Below are positions 1-8,036 of a stretch of 10,243 nucleotides of DNA, piece after piece. The stretch comes from an uncultured Methylophilaceae bacterium. GTDB taxonomy: Bacteria > Pseudomonadota > Gammaproteobacteria > Burkholderiales > Methylophilaceae. The number at the start of each line of letters is the position of its first letter. Positions within the stretch are counted from its first letter, which is position 1. The translations under genes and the position numbers were made by a program. Under the pieces are notes generated by a model. That model worked only from the letters and a program-made list of their open reading frames with translations, had not been told where the DNA came from and ran no database searches. The stretch lies in NCBI GenBank assembly GCA_938084195.1, contig CALKDJ010000028.1, positions 1-10,243 on the forward strand. Reading direction: 5' to 3'.

Positions 1-909
1 TTTGGTATTCCATTTAATCCAAATAGTATTTTTGCAAATATGGCCCATGGCGCTTTATATTTTTTCCCCATATACATAACAACTTTAGTTGCAGGTGGGG
101 TATGCGAAGTTTTTTTTGCTACCAAAAGGGGACATGAAGTCAATGAAGGATTTTTAGTATCATCAATGCTTTATACCCTGACCTTGCCAGCAACAACCCC
201 ATTATGGATGGTTGCTTTGGGAATAATCTTTGGGGTTATTGTGGGTAAAGAGGTTTTTGGGGGTACAGGAAAGAATTTCTTAAACCCCGCTTTAACAGGA
301 AGAGCATTTTTATATTTTGCATATCCTGCTTATATGTCAGGGGACTCAGTTTGGGTTCCTGTCGATGGAGTTACATCAGCAACATCCTTAAGTATATCTG
401 CTGCTGAGGGTTATCAGTCATTAATAAGTTATGGAATAACATGGTCTGATGCATTTCTTGGGACCATCCAAGGTTCATTGGGCGAGACGTCAACCTTGGC
501 ATGTTTAATTGGCCTAGCCTTTCTTCTTGTAACTCGAATTGCTAACTACCGTTTAATTATTGGTTGCTTAGCTGGAATGATAGTTTTTTCATCATTTCTT
601 AATTGGATAGGGAGTGACACAAACCCAATGTTTAGTATGCCTTGGTATTGGCATTTTGTAATTGGAAGTTATGCTTTTGGTCTAGTCTTTATGGTTACAG
701 AACCCGTTTCTGCAAGTCATACAAATTTAGGCCGATATATATATGGTGCCTTAATTGGTTTTATGGTGGTAATGATTCGTGTTATTAACCCTGCTTTTCC
801 AGAGGGTATGATGCTTGCCATACTTTTCGGTAATGTCTTTTCCCCCTTAATTGATCATTTCGTGGTGCAGGCAAACATTAAAAGACGAAGGATTATGCAA
901 AATGTCTGA
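1..909 (+). CDS. nqrB: Na+-translocating NADH:quinone reductase subunit B (5' end missing)
   Basis: NqrB is the large membrane subunit of the Na+-pumping NADH:quinone oxidoreductase. It carries a covalently bound FMN and takes part in electron transfer and Na+ translocation. The frame is open from base 1, reading [13 protein letters not shown] before the first internal Met, so the gene starts upstream. 302 codons are visible; family members are about 400-415 residues, so roughly 100-110 are missing. Many hydrophobic segments alternate with short loops. The FMN attachment site is [10 protein letters not shown], with the acceptor Thr in the codon at 382-384; the family consensus there is usually (S/T)GAT, so Ser replaces Gly. 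Other family-like stretches are [20 protein letters not shown] and [16 protein letters not shown]. The stop overlaps the nqrC start by 8 bases, which implies translational coupling. Identity is secure; only the 5' end is unseen. Confidence 0.96.
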   Translation, partial: FGIPFNPNSIFANMAHGALYFFPIYITTLVAGGVCEVFFATKRGHEVNEGFLVSSMLYTLTLPATTPLWMVALGIIFGVIVGKEVFGGTGKNFLNPALTGRAFLYFAYPAYMSGDSVWVPVDGVTSATSLSISAAEGYQSLISYGITWSDAFLGTIQGSLGETSTLACLIGLAFLLVTRIANYRLIIGCLAGMIVFSSFLNWIGSDTNPMFSMPWYWHFVIGSYAFGLVFMVTEPVSASHTNLGRYIYGALIGFMVVMIRVINPAFPEGMMLAILFGNVFSPLIDHFVVQANIKRRRIMQNV

Positions 910-1699
910 ACAAAAAAAAGAAGGTATTTTTAAAAGCTTTAAAAATCTTCCTATTGATAGCATACCCAAAACTGTTTTAGTTGCTGTTGTGCTTTGCTTA
1001 TTTTGTTCTATGGTAGTTTCCTTCGCAGCCGTTAATCTTAAATCTTTTCAGTTAGCAAATAAGGTGCGTGATAAACAAAAAAATATTCTGCAAGTTGCCG
1101 GGCTTTATTATGAAGGAATAAATATTGAGCAATCTTTTGCATCCTTCGAACCAATGATTGTGGATATAAATGAAGGGTTATATTCAGATAAATTTAATCC
1201 ACAAGAATTTGATGACTTCAGCGCTGCTAACGATCCCATGCTTAGTGAAGCTCTTATTGATGATCCAGCTTCAATAGGAAGAAGGACTAATTATGCGACG
1301 GTATACCTACTAAAAAACAAGGATGAAAGTGTAGATAAAATTATTTTACCAATTCATGGTTATGGCCTTTGGTCAACACTATATGGATTTGTAGCTCTGG
1401 AAGAAGACGGTAACGAAATTTATGGTTTACAATTTTATCAACATGCTGAGACTCCTGGACTTGGTGGTGAGGTAGATAATCCAAAATGGAGAGCGCAGTG
1501 GTCTGGGAAAAAAGTAAACAATCAAGACGGAGAAATAATGATTCAAGTTGCGAAGATACCTGGTGATTCACAACATCATATAGACGCATTAGCAGGAGCA
1601 ACATTAACTTCAAATGGTGTTCATAATTTAGTAAGATTTTGGTTAGGCGAGTCAGGATTCAATAAATTTCTTGTAAACTTTAAAAATGGAACAACATAA
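902..1699 (+). CDS. nqrC: Na+-translocating NADH:quinone reductase subunit C
   Basis: NqrC is a one-helix membrane-anchored subunit with a periplasmic FMN-binding domain; the FMN is attached covalently to Thr by the transferase ApbE. I chose the ATG at 902 (MSEQKKEG) over an in-frame upstream ATG at 851, which would add 17 unlikely residues deep inside nqrB. A GAAGGA motif lies 9 bases before 902, and the 265-residue product is close to the usual 255-265. One hydrophobic helix spans about residues 24-44. The conserved [14 protein letters not shown] block lies in the second half of the protein. The FMN site [13 protein letters not shown] follows, with acceptor Thr234 (codon 1601-1603). The residue before GAT is Ala where Ser/Thr is the consensus. 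The gene overlaps nqrB by 8 bases and nqrD by 1 (TAATG). Confidence 0.96.
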   Translation: MSEQKKEGIFKSFKNLPIDSIPKTVLVAVVLCLFCSMVVSFAAVNLKSFQLANKVRDKQKNILQVAGLYYEGINIEQSFASFEPMIVDINEGLYSDKFNPQEFDDFSAANDPMLSEALIDDPASIGRRTNYATVYLLKNKDESVDKIILPIHGYGLWSTLYGFVALEEDGNEIYGLQFYQHAETPGLGGEVDNPKWRAQWSGKKVNNQDGEIMIQVAKIPGDSQHHIDALAGATLTSNGVHNLVRFWLGESGFNKFLVNFKNGTT

Positions 1700-2352
1700 T
1701 GTCTCAGACTAGAAAAAAACTGCTTGTAGATCCTTTAGTGGACAATAATCCTATAGCATTACAAGTGTTAGGTATTTGTTCAGCCTTAGCTGTTACCTCG
1801 TCCTTAAAGGTTTCTTTGGTGATGGCTTTAGCAGTTATAGCGGTAACTGCCTTCTCATCATTATTTATTTCTATCTTACGTAACCATATCCCTAACTCCA
1901 TTAGGATTATTGTACAGATGACAATTATCGCCTCTTTAGTTATTGTCGTTGATCAAATTTTAAAGGCTTATGCATATGAGATTTCAAAAACACTTTCTGT
2001 TTTTGTTGGTTTAATTATTACAAATTGCATTGTTATGGGAAGGGCTGAAGCTTTTGCTATGAATAATTCACCTGTCGATTCGTTCTTTGATGGAGTTGGT
2101 AATGGATTAGGTTATGGACTATTGCTGATGTGCGTTGGTTTTTTTAGAGAGTTATTTGGTGCAGGTTCATTATTTGGAGTTGTAATACTGCAACCATTAA
2201 GTGAGGGTGGCTGGTATGTTCCGAACGGATTGCTTCTTTTACCTCCATCTGCTTTTTTCATAATTGGTTTTTTAATATGGGGGCTTCGTTCATGGAAAAA
2301 ATCACAAGTTGAGAGTCCAGAATTTAAAATCCAAACTGTCGAGGACCATTAA
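1699..2352 (+). CDS. nqrD: Na+-translocating NADH:quinone reductase subunit D
   Basis: NqrD is a polytopic membrane subunit that pairs with NqrE as inverted-topology homologues; together they hold an intramembrane 2Fe-2S cluster in the electron path. The product is 217 residues, slightly longer than the roughly 210 typical. The start [20 protein letters not shown] is characteristic, with Cys27 in the first helix. The second cluster cysteine is Cys110 in [13 protein letters not shown]. These match the paired cysteines known in Vibrio NqrD (near positions 29 and 112). About six hydrophobic segments are visible, and the C-terminal tail is charged. The start overlaps the nqrC stop (TAATG) and the stop overlaps the nqrE start in the same way, so translation is probably coupled along the operon. 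Homology to RnfE/RnfA is expected, but the full Nqr context settles the identity. Confidence 0.96.
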   Translation: MSQTRKKLLVDPLVDNNPIALQVLGICSALAVTSSLKVSLVMALAVIAVTAFSSLFISILRNHIPNSIRIIVQMTIIASLVIVVDQILKAYAYEISKTLSVFVGLIITNCIVMGRAEAFAMNNSPVDSFFDGVGNGLGYGLLLMCVGFFRELFGAGSLFGVVILQPLSEGGWYVPNGLLLLPPSAFFIIGFLIWGLRSWKKSQVESPEFKIQTVEDH

Positions 2353-2960
2353 TGGAAAATCTCATATCTTTGGCAGTTAAAGCTATTTTCGTTGAAAATC
2401 TTGCACTTTCATTTTTCCTTGGAATGTGTACTTTTATTGCAGTATCAAAAAAGATAACTACTGCAATTGGGTTAGGTATTTCGGTAATGATTGTTCAAGC
2501 AATTACAGTGCCAGCTAACAATCTTATTCTTACTTATTTACTCAAACCTGGTGCTTTGGGTTGGGCTGGTTTTTCAGAGGTTGATTTAACCTTCTTAGGT
2601 TTAATTTCATACATAGGCGTAATTGCTGCATTGGTTCAAATATTAGAGATGGTTCTGGATAAATATTTTCCTCCTTTATACAATGCTCTTGGAATATTTC
2701 TTCCTCTAATAACCGTCAATTGTGCAATTTTAGGTGGTTCTTTATTTATGGTTGAAAGAGACTATAATTTTTCTGAATCATTAACTTATGGTATATCTTC
2801 TGGTTTTGGGTGGGCTTTAGCAATTACAGCTATGGCTGGTGTTAGAGAAAAACTAAAATATAGTGATATTCCCGAGGGTCTTCAGGGTCTTGGTATAACG
2901 TTTATTACTGCTGGTCTTATGTCGATGGCATTCATGAGTTTTTCTGGTGTGAAATTATAA
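2352..2960 (+). CDS. nqrE: Na+-translocating NADH:quinone reductase subunit E
   Basis: NqrE is the second of the two homologous membrane subunits forming the Na+ channel core and 2Fe-2S site of Na+-NQR. The 202-residue product is all membrane helices with short loops. It begins [20 protein letters not shown], followed by Cys26 in [13 protein letters not shown]. Cys124 lies in [16 protein letters not shown]. This is the same pair of positions (26 and about 120) as in characterised NqrE, so the cluster site looks intact. A later [20 protein letters not shown] segment is also typical. The ATG shares its first base with the nqrD stop, and a GAGG motif lies seven bases before it. Ten bases separate the stop from nqrF. 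Confidence 0.97.
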   Translation: MENLISLAVKAIFVENLALSFFLGMCTFIAVSKKITTAIGLGISVMIVQAITVPANNLILTYLLKPGALGWAGFSEVDLTFLGLISYIGVIAALVQILEMVLDKYFPPLYNALGIFLPLITVNCAILGGSLFMVERDYNFSESLTYGISSGFGWALAITAMAGVREKLKYSDIPEGLQGLGITFITAGLMSMAFMSFSGVKL

Positions 2961-2970
2961 GGAATAAAAA

Positions 2971-4191
2971 ATGGATACTTTTTTTCTAGGAATTACGCTT
3001 TTTACTTTAATTGTATTGTCGCTTGTGACAATAATTATTTTCGCAAGAAGTAAATTTGTCTCTTCCGGCGAGGTAAGCATTAATATAAATGGAGAAAAAA
3101 ATATAAAAGTGCCTGCTGGTGGAAAGTTACTTCAGGCCTTAGCTGCAGAAAAGTTATTTGTTCCGTCAGCATGTGGTGGAAGCGGAACTTGTGCGCAATG
3201 CAAAGTTAAGATTCATTCAGGAGGAGGATCAATTTTACCTACAGAGGAAGGTCTGATTAATAAAAAAGATGCATCTTGTGGATCCAGACTCTCTTGTCAA
3301 GTTGCAGTGAAACAAGATATGGAAATTGAAGTTCCTGAGGAAGTATTTGGAGTTAAAAAGTGGGAATGTAATGTGCGCAGTAATGATAATGTAGCTACCT
3401 TTATCAAGGAGCTCATTTTAGAACTTCCAAAAGGTGAGGAGGTTAATTTTAAGGCGGGTGGCTATATTCAGATTGAGGCACCTGCATACAAACTTTCTTA
3501 TAAGGATTTTGATATTGCAAAAGAGTATCATGAGGATTGGGATAGATTTAAAATTTGGGATGTATCCTCAGAGGTAAATGAATCAATTGAAAGAGCATAC
3601 TCAATGGCTAATTATCCCGAAGAGAAGGGTATTGTAATGCTTAATGTTCGTATCGCAACCCCACCGCCTGGATCTTCAGGTATACCTGCAGGAAAAATGT
3701 CCTCTTATATATTTAATTTAAAAAAAGGCGATAAGGTCACAATTTCAGGACCATTTGGAGAGTTCTTTGCGCGAGATACCAAAAAAGAAATGATTTTTGT
3801 GGGTGGAGGTGCTGGTATGGCACCAATGAGAAGTCTTGTCTTTGATCAGTTTAGGAGGATAAAATCTGACCGAAAAGCAACATTCTGGTATGGAGCGAGA
3901 TCGAAAAAAGAAATGTTTTATGTCGATGATTTTAATAAATTAGATAAAGATAATGAGAACTTTTCTTGGCATGTTGCTTTATCTGATTCCCCTCCAGAGG
4001 ATAAATGGAAAGGGCACAAAGGATTTATTCACAACATCCTTTTTGAGCAATATTTAAAAGATCATCCTGCGCCTGAGGATTGTGAATATTATCTATGTGG
4101 CCCCCCAATTATGAATCAATCAGTAATTGATATGTTAATTGATCTAGGTGTTGATAGAGAAGATATTATGCTCGATGATTTTGGCGGCTAG
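2971..4191 (+). CDS. nqrF: Na+-translocating NADH:quinone reductase subunit F, NADH-oxidising
   Basis: NqrF is the entry subunit of Na+-NQR: it takes hydride from NADH on FAD and passes single electrons to a 2Fe-2S cluster. Its 406 residues match the family length. An N-terminal helix (about 4-25) anchors it. The ferredoxin domain has Cys68, Cys74, Cys77 and Cys109 ([11 protein letters not shown] ... SCQV). The ferredoxin-reductase part follows, with the FAD motif RAYSMANYP at 208-216, the glycine-rich [11 protein letters not shown] at about 278-288 and the NAD-binding CGPP at 376-379. It ends in the characteristic LDDFGG. AAGGA precedes the ATG with good spacing. This is the last nqr gene. 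The next gene is convergent, with only 11 bases between the stops, so the maturation genes nqrM and apbE are not directly downstream. Confidence 0.98.
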   Translation: MDTFFLGITLFTLIVLSLVTIIIFARSKFVSSGEVSININGEKNIKVPAGGKLLQALAAEKLFVPSACGGSGTCAQCKVKIHSGGGSILPTEEGLINKKDASCGSRLSCQVAVKQDMEIEVPEEVFGVKKWECNVRSNDNVATFIKELILELPKGEEVNFKAGGYIQIEAPAYKLSYKDFDIAKEYHEDWDRFKIWDVSSEVNESIERAYSMANYPEEKGIVMLNVRIATPPPGSSGIPAGKMSSYIFNLKKGDKVTISGPFGEFFARDTKKEMIFVGGGAGMAPMRSLVFDQFRRIKSDRKATFWYGARSKKEMFYVDDFNKLDKDNENFSWHVALSDSPPEDKWKGHKGFIHNILFEQYLKDHPAPEDCEYYLCGPPIMNQSVIDMLIDLGVDREDIMLDDFGG

Positions 4192-4202
4192 TAAAGAATT
4201 AT

Positions 4203-4664
4203 TTACCACGCTCTTTCATATACAAAGACTTCTAGCTCTGCAATTAAATCTTTTTGATAAGCAATCATTTCTTTGACTAAATCACCTTGAGAGACCATGC
4301 CGATTAATTTTTTCCCATCTATGATTGGCATATGTCTTATCCTATTTTTAGTCATAATGTCTAAACCTTTCTCAAAATTATCTTTTGCAGAAAGAGTTAT
4401 CACTTTTTTAGTCATAATTTCTTTTACCAAGGTGTCTCTGGAAGATCTTCCTTCTAAAATCATTTCTCGAGCATAGTCTCTTTCTGAAATGATTCCGGCC
4501 ATTTTATCCTTGTGCATAACTATTAAGGCACCAATTTTAAATTTAGCCATAATCATGAGTGCTTCCATAACAGGACTATTAGCGTCAACAGTTATAAGTT
4601 CGCTAATATCCTTGGTTTTGATTATGTCGAATAATGTCCTTGTCGGTCTTTTTGTTTTTTTCAT
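4203..4664 (-). CDS. Two-CBS-domain protein
   Basis: A 153-residue soluble protein consisting almost wholly of two CBS domains, about residues 15-70 and 83-138. CBS pairs (Bateman modules) usually bind adenine nucleotides or similar ligands and act as sensors. Family features seen are GIISERDYAREM at the end of the first repeat, then IMTKKVITLS, and RHMPIIDGKKLIGMVSQGDL in the second repeat. There is no attached catalytic or transporter domain, so ligand and partner cannot be named. It is transcribed toward nqrF, with its stop 11 bases from the nqrF stop, and away from the DUF2818 gene. The ATG at 4664 has no clear Shine-Dalgarno, only A/T-rich sequence. A link to respiration is possible from position alone but unsupported. 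Confidence 0.9.
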   Translation of the reverse strand: MKKTKRPTRTLFDIIKTKDISELITVDANSPVMEALMIMAKFKIGALIVMHKDKMAGIISERDYAREMILEGRSSRDTLVKEIMTKKVITLSAKDNFEKGLDIMTKNRIRHMPIIDGKKLIGMVSQGDLVKEMIAYQKDLIAELEVFVYERAW

Positions 4665-4772
4665 AATTTTTAATTTTTTTATTTATTATTCTTTATAGCT
4701 TAATGTCATTACACATTTTATTCAACTATCAATTTTTTTGATTTTTTAAAAATAACCTACTAATATATTGAG
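4665..4772. promoter_or_regulatory. Divergent intergenic region with a promoter for the DUF2818 gene
   Basis: This very A/T-rich spacer separates two divergent genes and must hold both their promoters. On the plus strand TTGATT (4738-4743), a 17-base gap and TAATAT (4761-4766) make a good sigma-70-type promoter. Its expected transcription start falls at about 4772-4774, on the ATG of the DUF2818 gene. On the minus strand the best I see is ATGACA (complement of 4704-4709) with a TAAATA-like -10 at 18-base spacing, which is weak. The T-rich composition makes chance matches common. Confidence 0.5.
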
Positions 4773-5054
4773 ATGATTTTTTTAATAATTTTAATAGCAC
4801 TTTTTTTGTCAAACATACCCTGGTTTTCAAGAAATTTATTTATTTTTTTCCCCTTAAATAAAACTAAGCCTATAGCATTAGTTTTGTTGGAAATTGTTGT
4901 TAATTATTTTATTGTTGGTTTTTTTGTTATTTTTCTTGAAAAACAGGCAATTGGAAATGTTCATCCACAAGGCTGGGAATTTTATGTTGTCACATTCTTT
5001 CTATTTATAGTTTTATCATCCCCTGGTTTTATATATAAAGTCGTTTGGAAGTAA
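4773..5054 (+). CDS. DUF2818 family small membrane protein
   Basis: A 93-residue protein with about three hydrophobic helices (roughly 1-16, 34-55 and 70-90). I recognise it as DUF2818, a family of unknown function of about 95 residues known mainly from Betaproteobacteria. The clearest signature is PQGWEFYVVTFFLFIV at 65-80, followed by PGFIYKVVW at the C-terminus; the early SNIPWFSRNLF stretch also fits. In Betaproteobacteria this gene usually follows nuoN at the end of the complex I operon. Here it lies one gene away from the nqr operon, divergent from the CBS gene. It overlaps the next gene by 10 bases, so the two are probably co-transcribed. No Shine-Dalgarno is visible before the ATG, and the predicted promoter may give a leaderless mRNA. 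The family assignment is from memory of the motif, without a database search. Confidence 0.85.
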   Translation: MIFLIILIALFLSNIPWFSRNLFIFFPLNKTKPIALVLLEIVVNYFIVGFFVIFLEKQAIGNVHPQGWEFYVVTFFLFIVLSSPGFIYKVVWK

Positions 5055-5899
5055 ACCCTACATTACTAATAATTGGTTGTGGAAAGCTAGGCATTCAAAT
5101 TGGTTCCGATCTAAAGCAACAATTTAATGTAATAGGTATTAAGCGTAATGCAATTTCGAACTTTCATGACTTTAAGATAATTTGTCTTAATATATTTGAC
5201 CCAGCATTCGATGAAACCTTAACCAAAATTAATCCAGAGTATGTGATTTATTCTATTGCTGCTGATGATCAATCGCCTTCGAGCTATCAAAAAGCCTACT
5301 TTGACGGACTAAAAATGAGTATTAAATCTATAAAAGAGAATTGTCCTAAATTTAATCATTTATTTTTTATCTCAAGCACACGAGTGTATGGGCAAAATAA
5401 CCAGAATATAATGACTGAGAAAACTCCTCCTGAACCCAATGATTTTGGTGGAGAGGCTTTGTATGAGGGAGAGTTAGCTCTACTTAAGTCAGATATATCG
5501 GCAAGCATTTTAAGACTTTCAGGTATATACGGAGAGCATAGGACTCATCTTATAAAAATGGCACAAAATCATTTATCTTGGCCTGAAGAAAATCGTTGGA
5601 CAAATCGTATTTATGATCAAGATGCGGTGAATTTTATTACGTTCCTTTTGAATCAGTTACAAAAAAATATTGCCATAGAACCTTTATATCTTGTAACAGA
5701 TAATTCACCAGCACTATTGTATGATGTACTCAACCATATTCGAGGATTGATGGGATTAAAAGTAATGCATTTTGAGCCCAATGACACATATGCTGGTAAG
5801 CAATTGAAATCTTTAATAATACCGAAAACAGAATTTATTTTTAACTTCCCAACTTATGAAGATGGATACAATTTCATTATCGAAAATTTAAATAAGTAA
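5045..5899 (+). CDS. YeeZ-like SDR / NAD(P)-binding epimerase-family protein
   Basis: A 284-residue atypical short-chain dehydrogenase/epimerase family member with a Rossmann fold; substrate unknown. The dinucleotide motif GCGKLG lies at residues 11-16, SSTRVYG at 110-116, RLSGIYG at 157-163 and NRIYDQDAVNF at about 187-197. This is the layout of E. coli YeeZ and relatives. The usual YxxxK catalytic pair is not evident: the corresponding region reads EALYEGELALLKS, so activity may differ or be lost. The start is TTG at 5045. It is the only ATG/GTG/TTG between the in-frame stop at 5036-5038 and the GxGxxG motif, and it lies inside the end of the DUF2818 gene. Only a weak AAAG precedes it, so translational coupling is likely. 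The gene ends 66 bases before tRNA-Val. Confidence 0.85.
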   Translation: MEVNPTLLIIGCGKLGIQIGSDLKQQFNVIGIKRNAISNFHDFKIICLNIFDPAFDETLTKINPEYVIYSIAADDQSPSSYQKAYFDGLKMSIKSIKENCPKFNHLFFISSTRVYGQNNQNIMTEKTPPEPNDFGGEALYEGELALLKSDISASILRLSGIYGEHRTHLIKMAQNHLSWPEENRWTNRIYDQDAVNFITFLLNQLQKNIAIEPLYLVTDNSPALLYDVLNHIRGLMGLKVMHFEPNDTYAGKQLKSLIIPKTEFIFNFPTYEDGYNFIIENLNK

Positions 5900-5916
5900 A
5901 AGATTTAATTGCGTCA

Positions 5917-5951
5917 TTGATTGATGTTGTTCAGTAATATAAAATGGCGCG
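5917..5951 (+). promoter_or_regulatory. tRNA-Val promoter with GC-rich discriminator
   Basis: TTGATT (5917-5922), a 17-base spacer and TAAAAT (5940-5945) form a good sigma-70-type promoter, followed directly by GGCGCG (5946-5951). A G/C-rich discriminator next to the -10 box is the hallmark of stringently controlled stable-RNA promoters, sensitive to ppGpp/DksA. The predicted start, about 5952, leaves a leader of about 14 bases before the mature tRNA. The -35 hexamer and spacing equal those of the DUF2818 promoter. Confidence 0.6.
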
Positions 5952-5965
5952 TTGCAAGGTAATAT

Positions 5966-6042
5966 AGGCGCGTAGCTCAGTTGGTTAGAGCACCACATTG
6001 ACATTGTGGGGGTCGTTGGTTCGAATCCAATCGCGCCTACCA
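5966..6042 (+). tRNA. tRNA-Val (anticodon GAC)
   Basis: A complete cloverleaf with encoded CCA. Acceptor AGGCGCG (5966-5972) pairs perfectly with CGCGCCT (6032-6038), then A73 and CCA (6040-6042). The D stem is GCTC/GAGC with loop AGTTGGTTA. The anticodon stem is CCACA/TGTGG with loop TTGACAT, giving anticodon GAC (6000-6002), which reads GTC and GTT valine codons. The T stem GTTGG/CCAAT has one G-U pair and the usual TTCGAAT loop. It lies between the SDR gene and thrS; tRNA-Val before thrS is an arrangement I know from several Betaproteobacteria. Confidence 0.97.
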
Positions 6043-6043
6043 A

Positions 6044-6074
6044 TTGAGAGTTTAGAGACTTATATTGCTATAAT
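6044..6074 (+). promoter_or_regulatory. Candidate thrS promoter
   Basis: A perfect TATAAT (6069-6074) lies 29 bases before the thrS ATG. The best -35 is TTGAGA (6044-6049), directly after the tRNA CCA, at a long 19-base spacing. Transcription would start near 6081, leaving a leader of about 23 bases. That is too short for a structured threonine operator of the E. coli type. Read-through from the tRNA promoter is an alternative source of thrS mRNA, since no terminator separates them. Confidence 0.45.
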
Positions 6075-6103
6075 AATTTTATACAAATTGATAGATATTT
6101 AAT

Positions 6104-8011
6104 ATGCCAGAAATTCGACTTCCTGATGGGTCAATAAGATCCTACAGTAAAAATATTACTGTAGCTGATGTAGCACTTGATATTGGTGAGGGATTAGCTC
6201 GGGCTGCCTTAGCGGGTAAAGTAGGGGACCAATTAGTTGACCTATCTTATGAGATTTCATCTGATAGTAACCTCAGTATTATTACAGCTAGAGATCAAGA
6301 GGGTATTGATGTTATAAGACATTCAACAGCACATCTATTGGCTTATGCAGTAAAGGAGCTCTTTCCTGATGCCCAAGTAACCATCGGCCCTGTTATAGAT
6401 AATGGTTTTTACTATGATTTTTCATATAAACGTCCATTTACCCCAGAAGATTTGTCAACAATCGAAAAAAAAATGGCTGAACTTGCAAAAAAAGATTATA
6501 CCGTTGAAAGAATTGTTATGGACCGAAAAGAGGCAATTAAGCACTTTAAGGGCATTAAAGAAGAGTATAAATCAGAAATTATTGAATCCATACCAGATGC
6601 AGAAGAAGTATCCCTATATAAAGAGGGTGATTTTATAGATTTGTGCAAAGGACCTCATGTTCCATCAACCGGAAAGTTAAAAGTTTTTAAGCTTATGAAG
6701 GTAGCAGGAGCATATTGGCGCGGGGATTCAAATAACGAAATGCTACAACGTATTTATGGGACTGCATGGGCAACTAAGGATGAATTAAAAGAATATCTGT
6801 ATCGTCTAGAAGAGGCAGAAAAAAGAGATCATAGGAAGCTTGGAAAGCAACTTGATTTATTTCATATTCAAGATAATGCTCCAGGAATGGTATTTTGGCA
6901 TGCTAAAGGATGGGCTTTATGGCTCGTTGTGGAGGGATATATAAGACAAATGTTTAAGGATTATGGGTATAAAGAAATCAGAACTCCAACCGTACTCGAT
7001 AAGACTCTTTGGGAAAAATCTGGCCATTGGGAAAATTATCAAGATCATATGTTTACTACAGCCTCTGAGAATAGAGTTTACGCAGTTAAGCCAATGAATT
7101 GCCCTGGTCATGTCGAGGTATTTAAAAAAACACTACATAGCTATAGAGACTTACCTTTAAGGCTAGCTGAGCTTGGGTCATGCCATAGAAATGAACCTTC
7201 AGGCGCACTTCACGGACTAATGAGGGTTAGAGGCTTTACTCAGGATGATGCGCATATATTCTGTACCGAAGCTCAAGTTAAGGATGAAGTTAAGTCATTT
7301 AACGACATGCTTTACAAAGCTTATCAAGATTTTGGCTTCAAAGATGTTGAAGTAGTCCTATCTACGAGACCAGAAAAAAGAATTGGCTCAGACGAAATAT
7401 GGGATAAGTCAGAGGAGGCGCTTGGAAGTGCACTAAAAGAGGTGGACCAAGAATATAAAATTCAGCCAGGAGAGGGAGCATTTTATGGACCAAAAATTGA
7501 ATATATTTTAAAAGATAGCTTGGGACGTATATGGCAATGTGGAACTATTCAATTAGATTTTAACCTTCCAAAAAGACTTGGTGCAGAATATATCGACGAG
7601 GATAATAGCAAAAAACATCCTGTCATGCTTCATAGGGTCATAGTGGGTTCGATGGAGCGTTTTATCGGCATTCTAATTGAACATTATGCAGGACTAATGC
7701 CTCTTTGGCTTGCTCCAATACAAGTTATTTTGCTAAATATAGCCGATGCACACAAACCTTACACTGAGAAACTAAAGTCAAGATTTGAGGAAAACGGCGT
7801 AAGATGCGAATCAGACTTGAGAAATGAGAAGATTACCTATAAAATACGCGAACACAGCATTCAGCGTATTCCATATCTGGTTGTAATAGGTGATCGTGAG
7901 GTGCAAGAACAGCAAGTTACTGTGCGTGCACACAATGGAGATGATCTTGGATCAATGTCTTTTGATAGCTTTTTAGATAAGCTCAAAAAAGATATTGATA
8001 ATAAGATTTAA
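6104..8011 (+). CDS. thrS: Threonyl-tRNA synthetase
   Basis: Class II synthetase that charges tRNA-Thr with threonine and edits mischarged Ser-tRNA. The 635 residues are near the E. coli length of 642. Domains in order: TGS domain (about 1-61); editing domain with the HxxxH pair His73/His77 and the CKGPH motif (Cys181, His185); catalytic core from about 245; C-terminal anticodon-binding domain (about 535-635). The zinc ligands Cys333 (MNCPGH), His384 (DDAH) and His510 (MLHR) are all present. Motif 2 is around [14 protein letters not shown], and motif 3 is in [17 protein letters not shown]. The start [10 protein letters not shown] is the family norm. No Shine-Dalgarno is visible before the ATG, which is unusual next to the strong ones of rpmI and rplT. 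It heads the cluster thrS-infC-rpmI-rplT. Confidence 0.98.
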   Translation: MPEIRLPDGSIRSYSKNITVADVALDIGEGLARAALAGKVGDQLVDLSYEISSDSNLSIITARDQEGIDVIRHSTAHLLAYAVKELFPDAQVTIGPVIDNGFYYDFSYKRPFTPEDLSTIEKKMAELAKKDYTVERIVMDRKEAIKHFKGIKEEYKSEIIESIPDAEEVSLYKEGDFIDLCKGPHVPSTGKLKVFKLMKVAGAYWRGDSNNEMLQRIYGTAWATKDELKEYLYRLEEAEKRDHRKLGKQLDLFHIQDNAPGMVFWHAKGWALWLVVEGYIRQMFKDYGYKEIRTPTVLDKTLWEKSGHWENYQDHMFTTASENRVYAVKPMNCPGHVEVFKKTLHSYRDLPLRLAELGSCHRNEPSGALHGLMRVRGFTQDDAHIFCTEAQVKDEVKSFNDMLYKAYQDFGFKDVEVVLSTRPEKRIGSDEIWDKSEEALGSALKEVDQEYKIQPGEGAFYGPKIEYILKDSLGRIWQCGTIQLDFNLPKRLGAEYIDEDNSKKHPVMLHRVIVGSMERFIGILIEHYAGLMPLWLAPIQVILLNIADAHKPYTEKLKSRFEENGVRCESDLRNEKITYKIREHSIQRIPYLVVIGDREVQEQQVTVRAHNGDDLGSMSFDSFLDKLKKDIDNKI

Positions 8012-8036
8012 CGCGCGGCTTAAATATTTTATGAAC

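Noticed and set aside
1341..1613. Minus-strand frame of 90 codons inside nqrC
   Set aside because: It lies wholly within a conserved gene, has no ribosome site and has no recognisable sequence.
4191..4206. Inverted repeat GTAAA/TTTAC between nqrF and the CBS gene as a terminator
   Set aside because: Five A/T-rich pairs with a six-base loop and no U-tract are too weak for an intrinsic terminator.
4489..4698. Plus-strand hydrophobic 69-codon frame opposite the CBS gene
   Set aside because: It is antisense to a well-supported CBS protein, resembles no family, and its hydrophobicity follows from the complement of the CBS codons and the T-rich spacer.
4730..4745. ATCAA-TTTTT-TTGAT hairpin in the divergent spacer
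   Set aside because: It is a short A/T stem of the sort expected by chance in this T-rich spacer, and it overlaps the better-supported -35 box.
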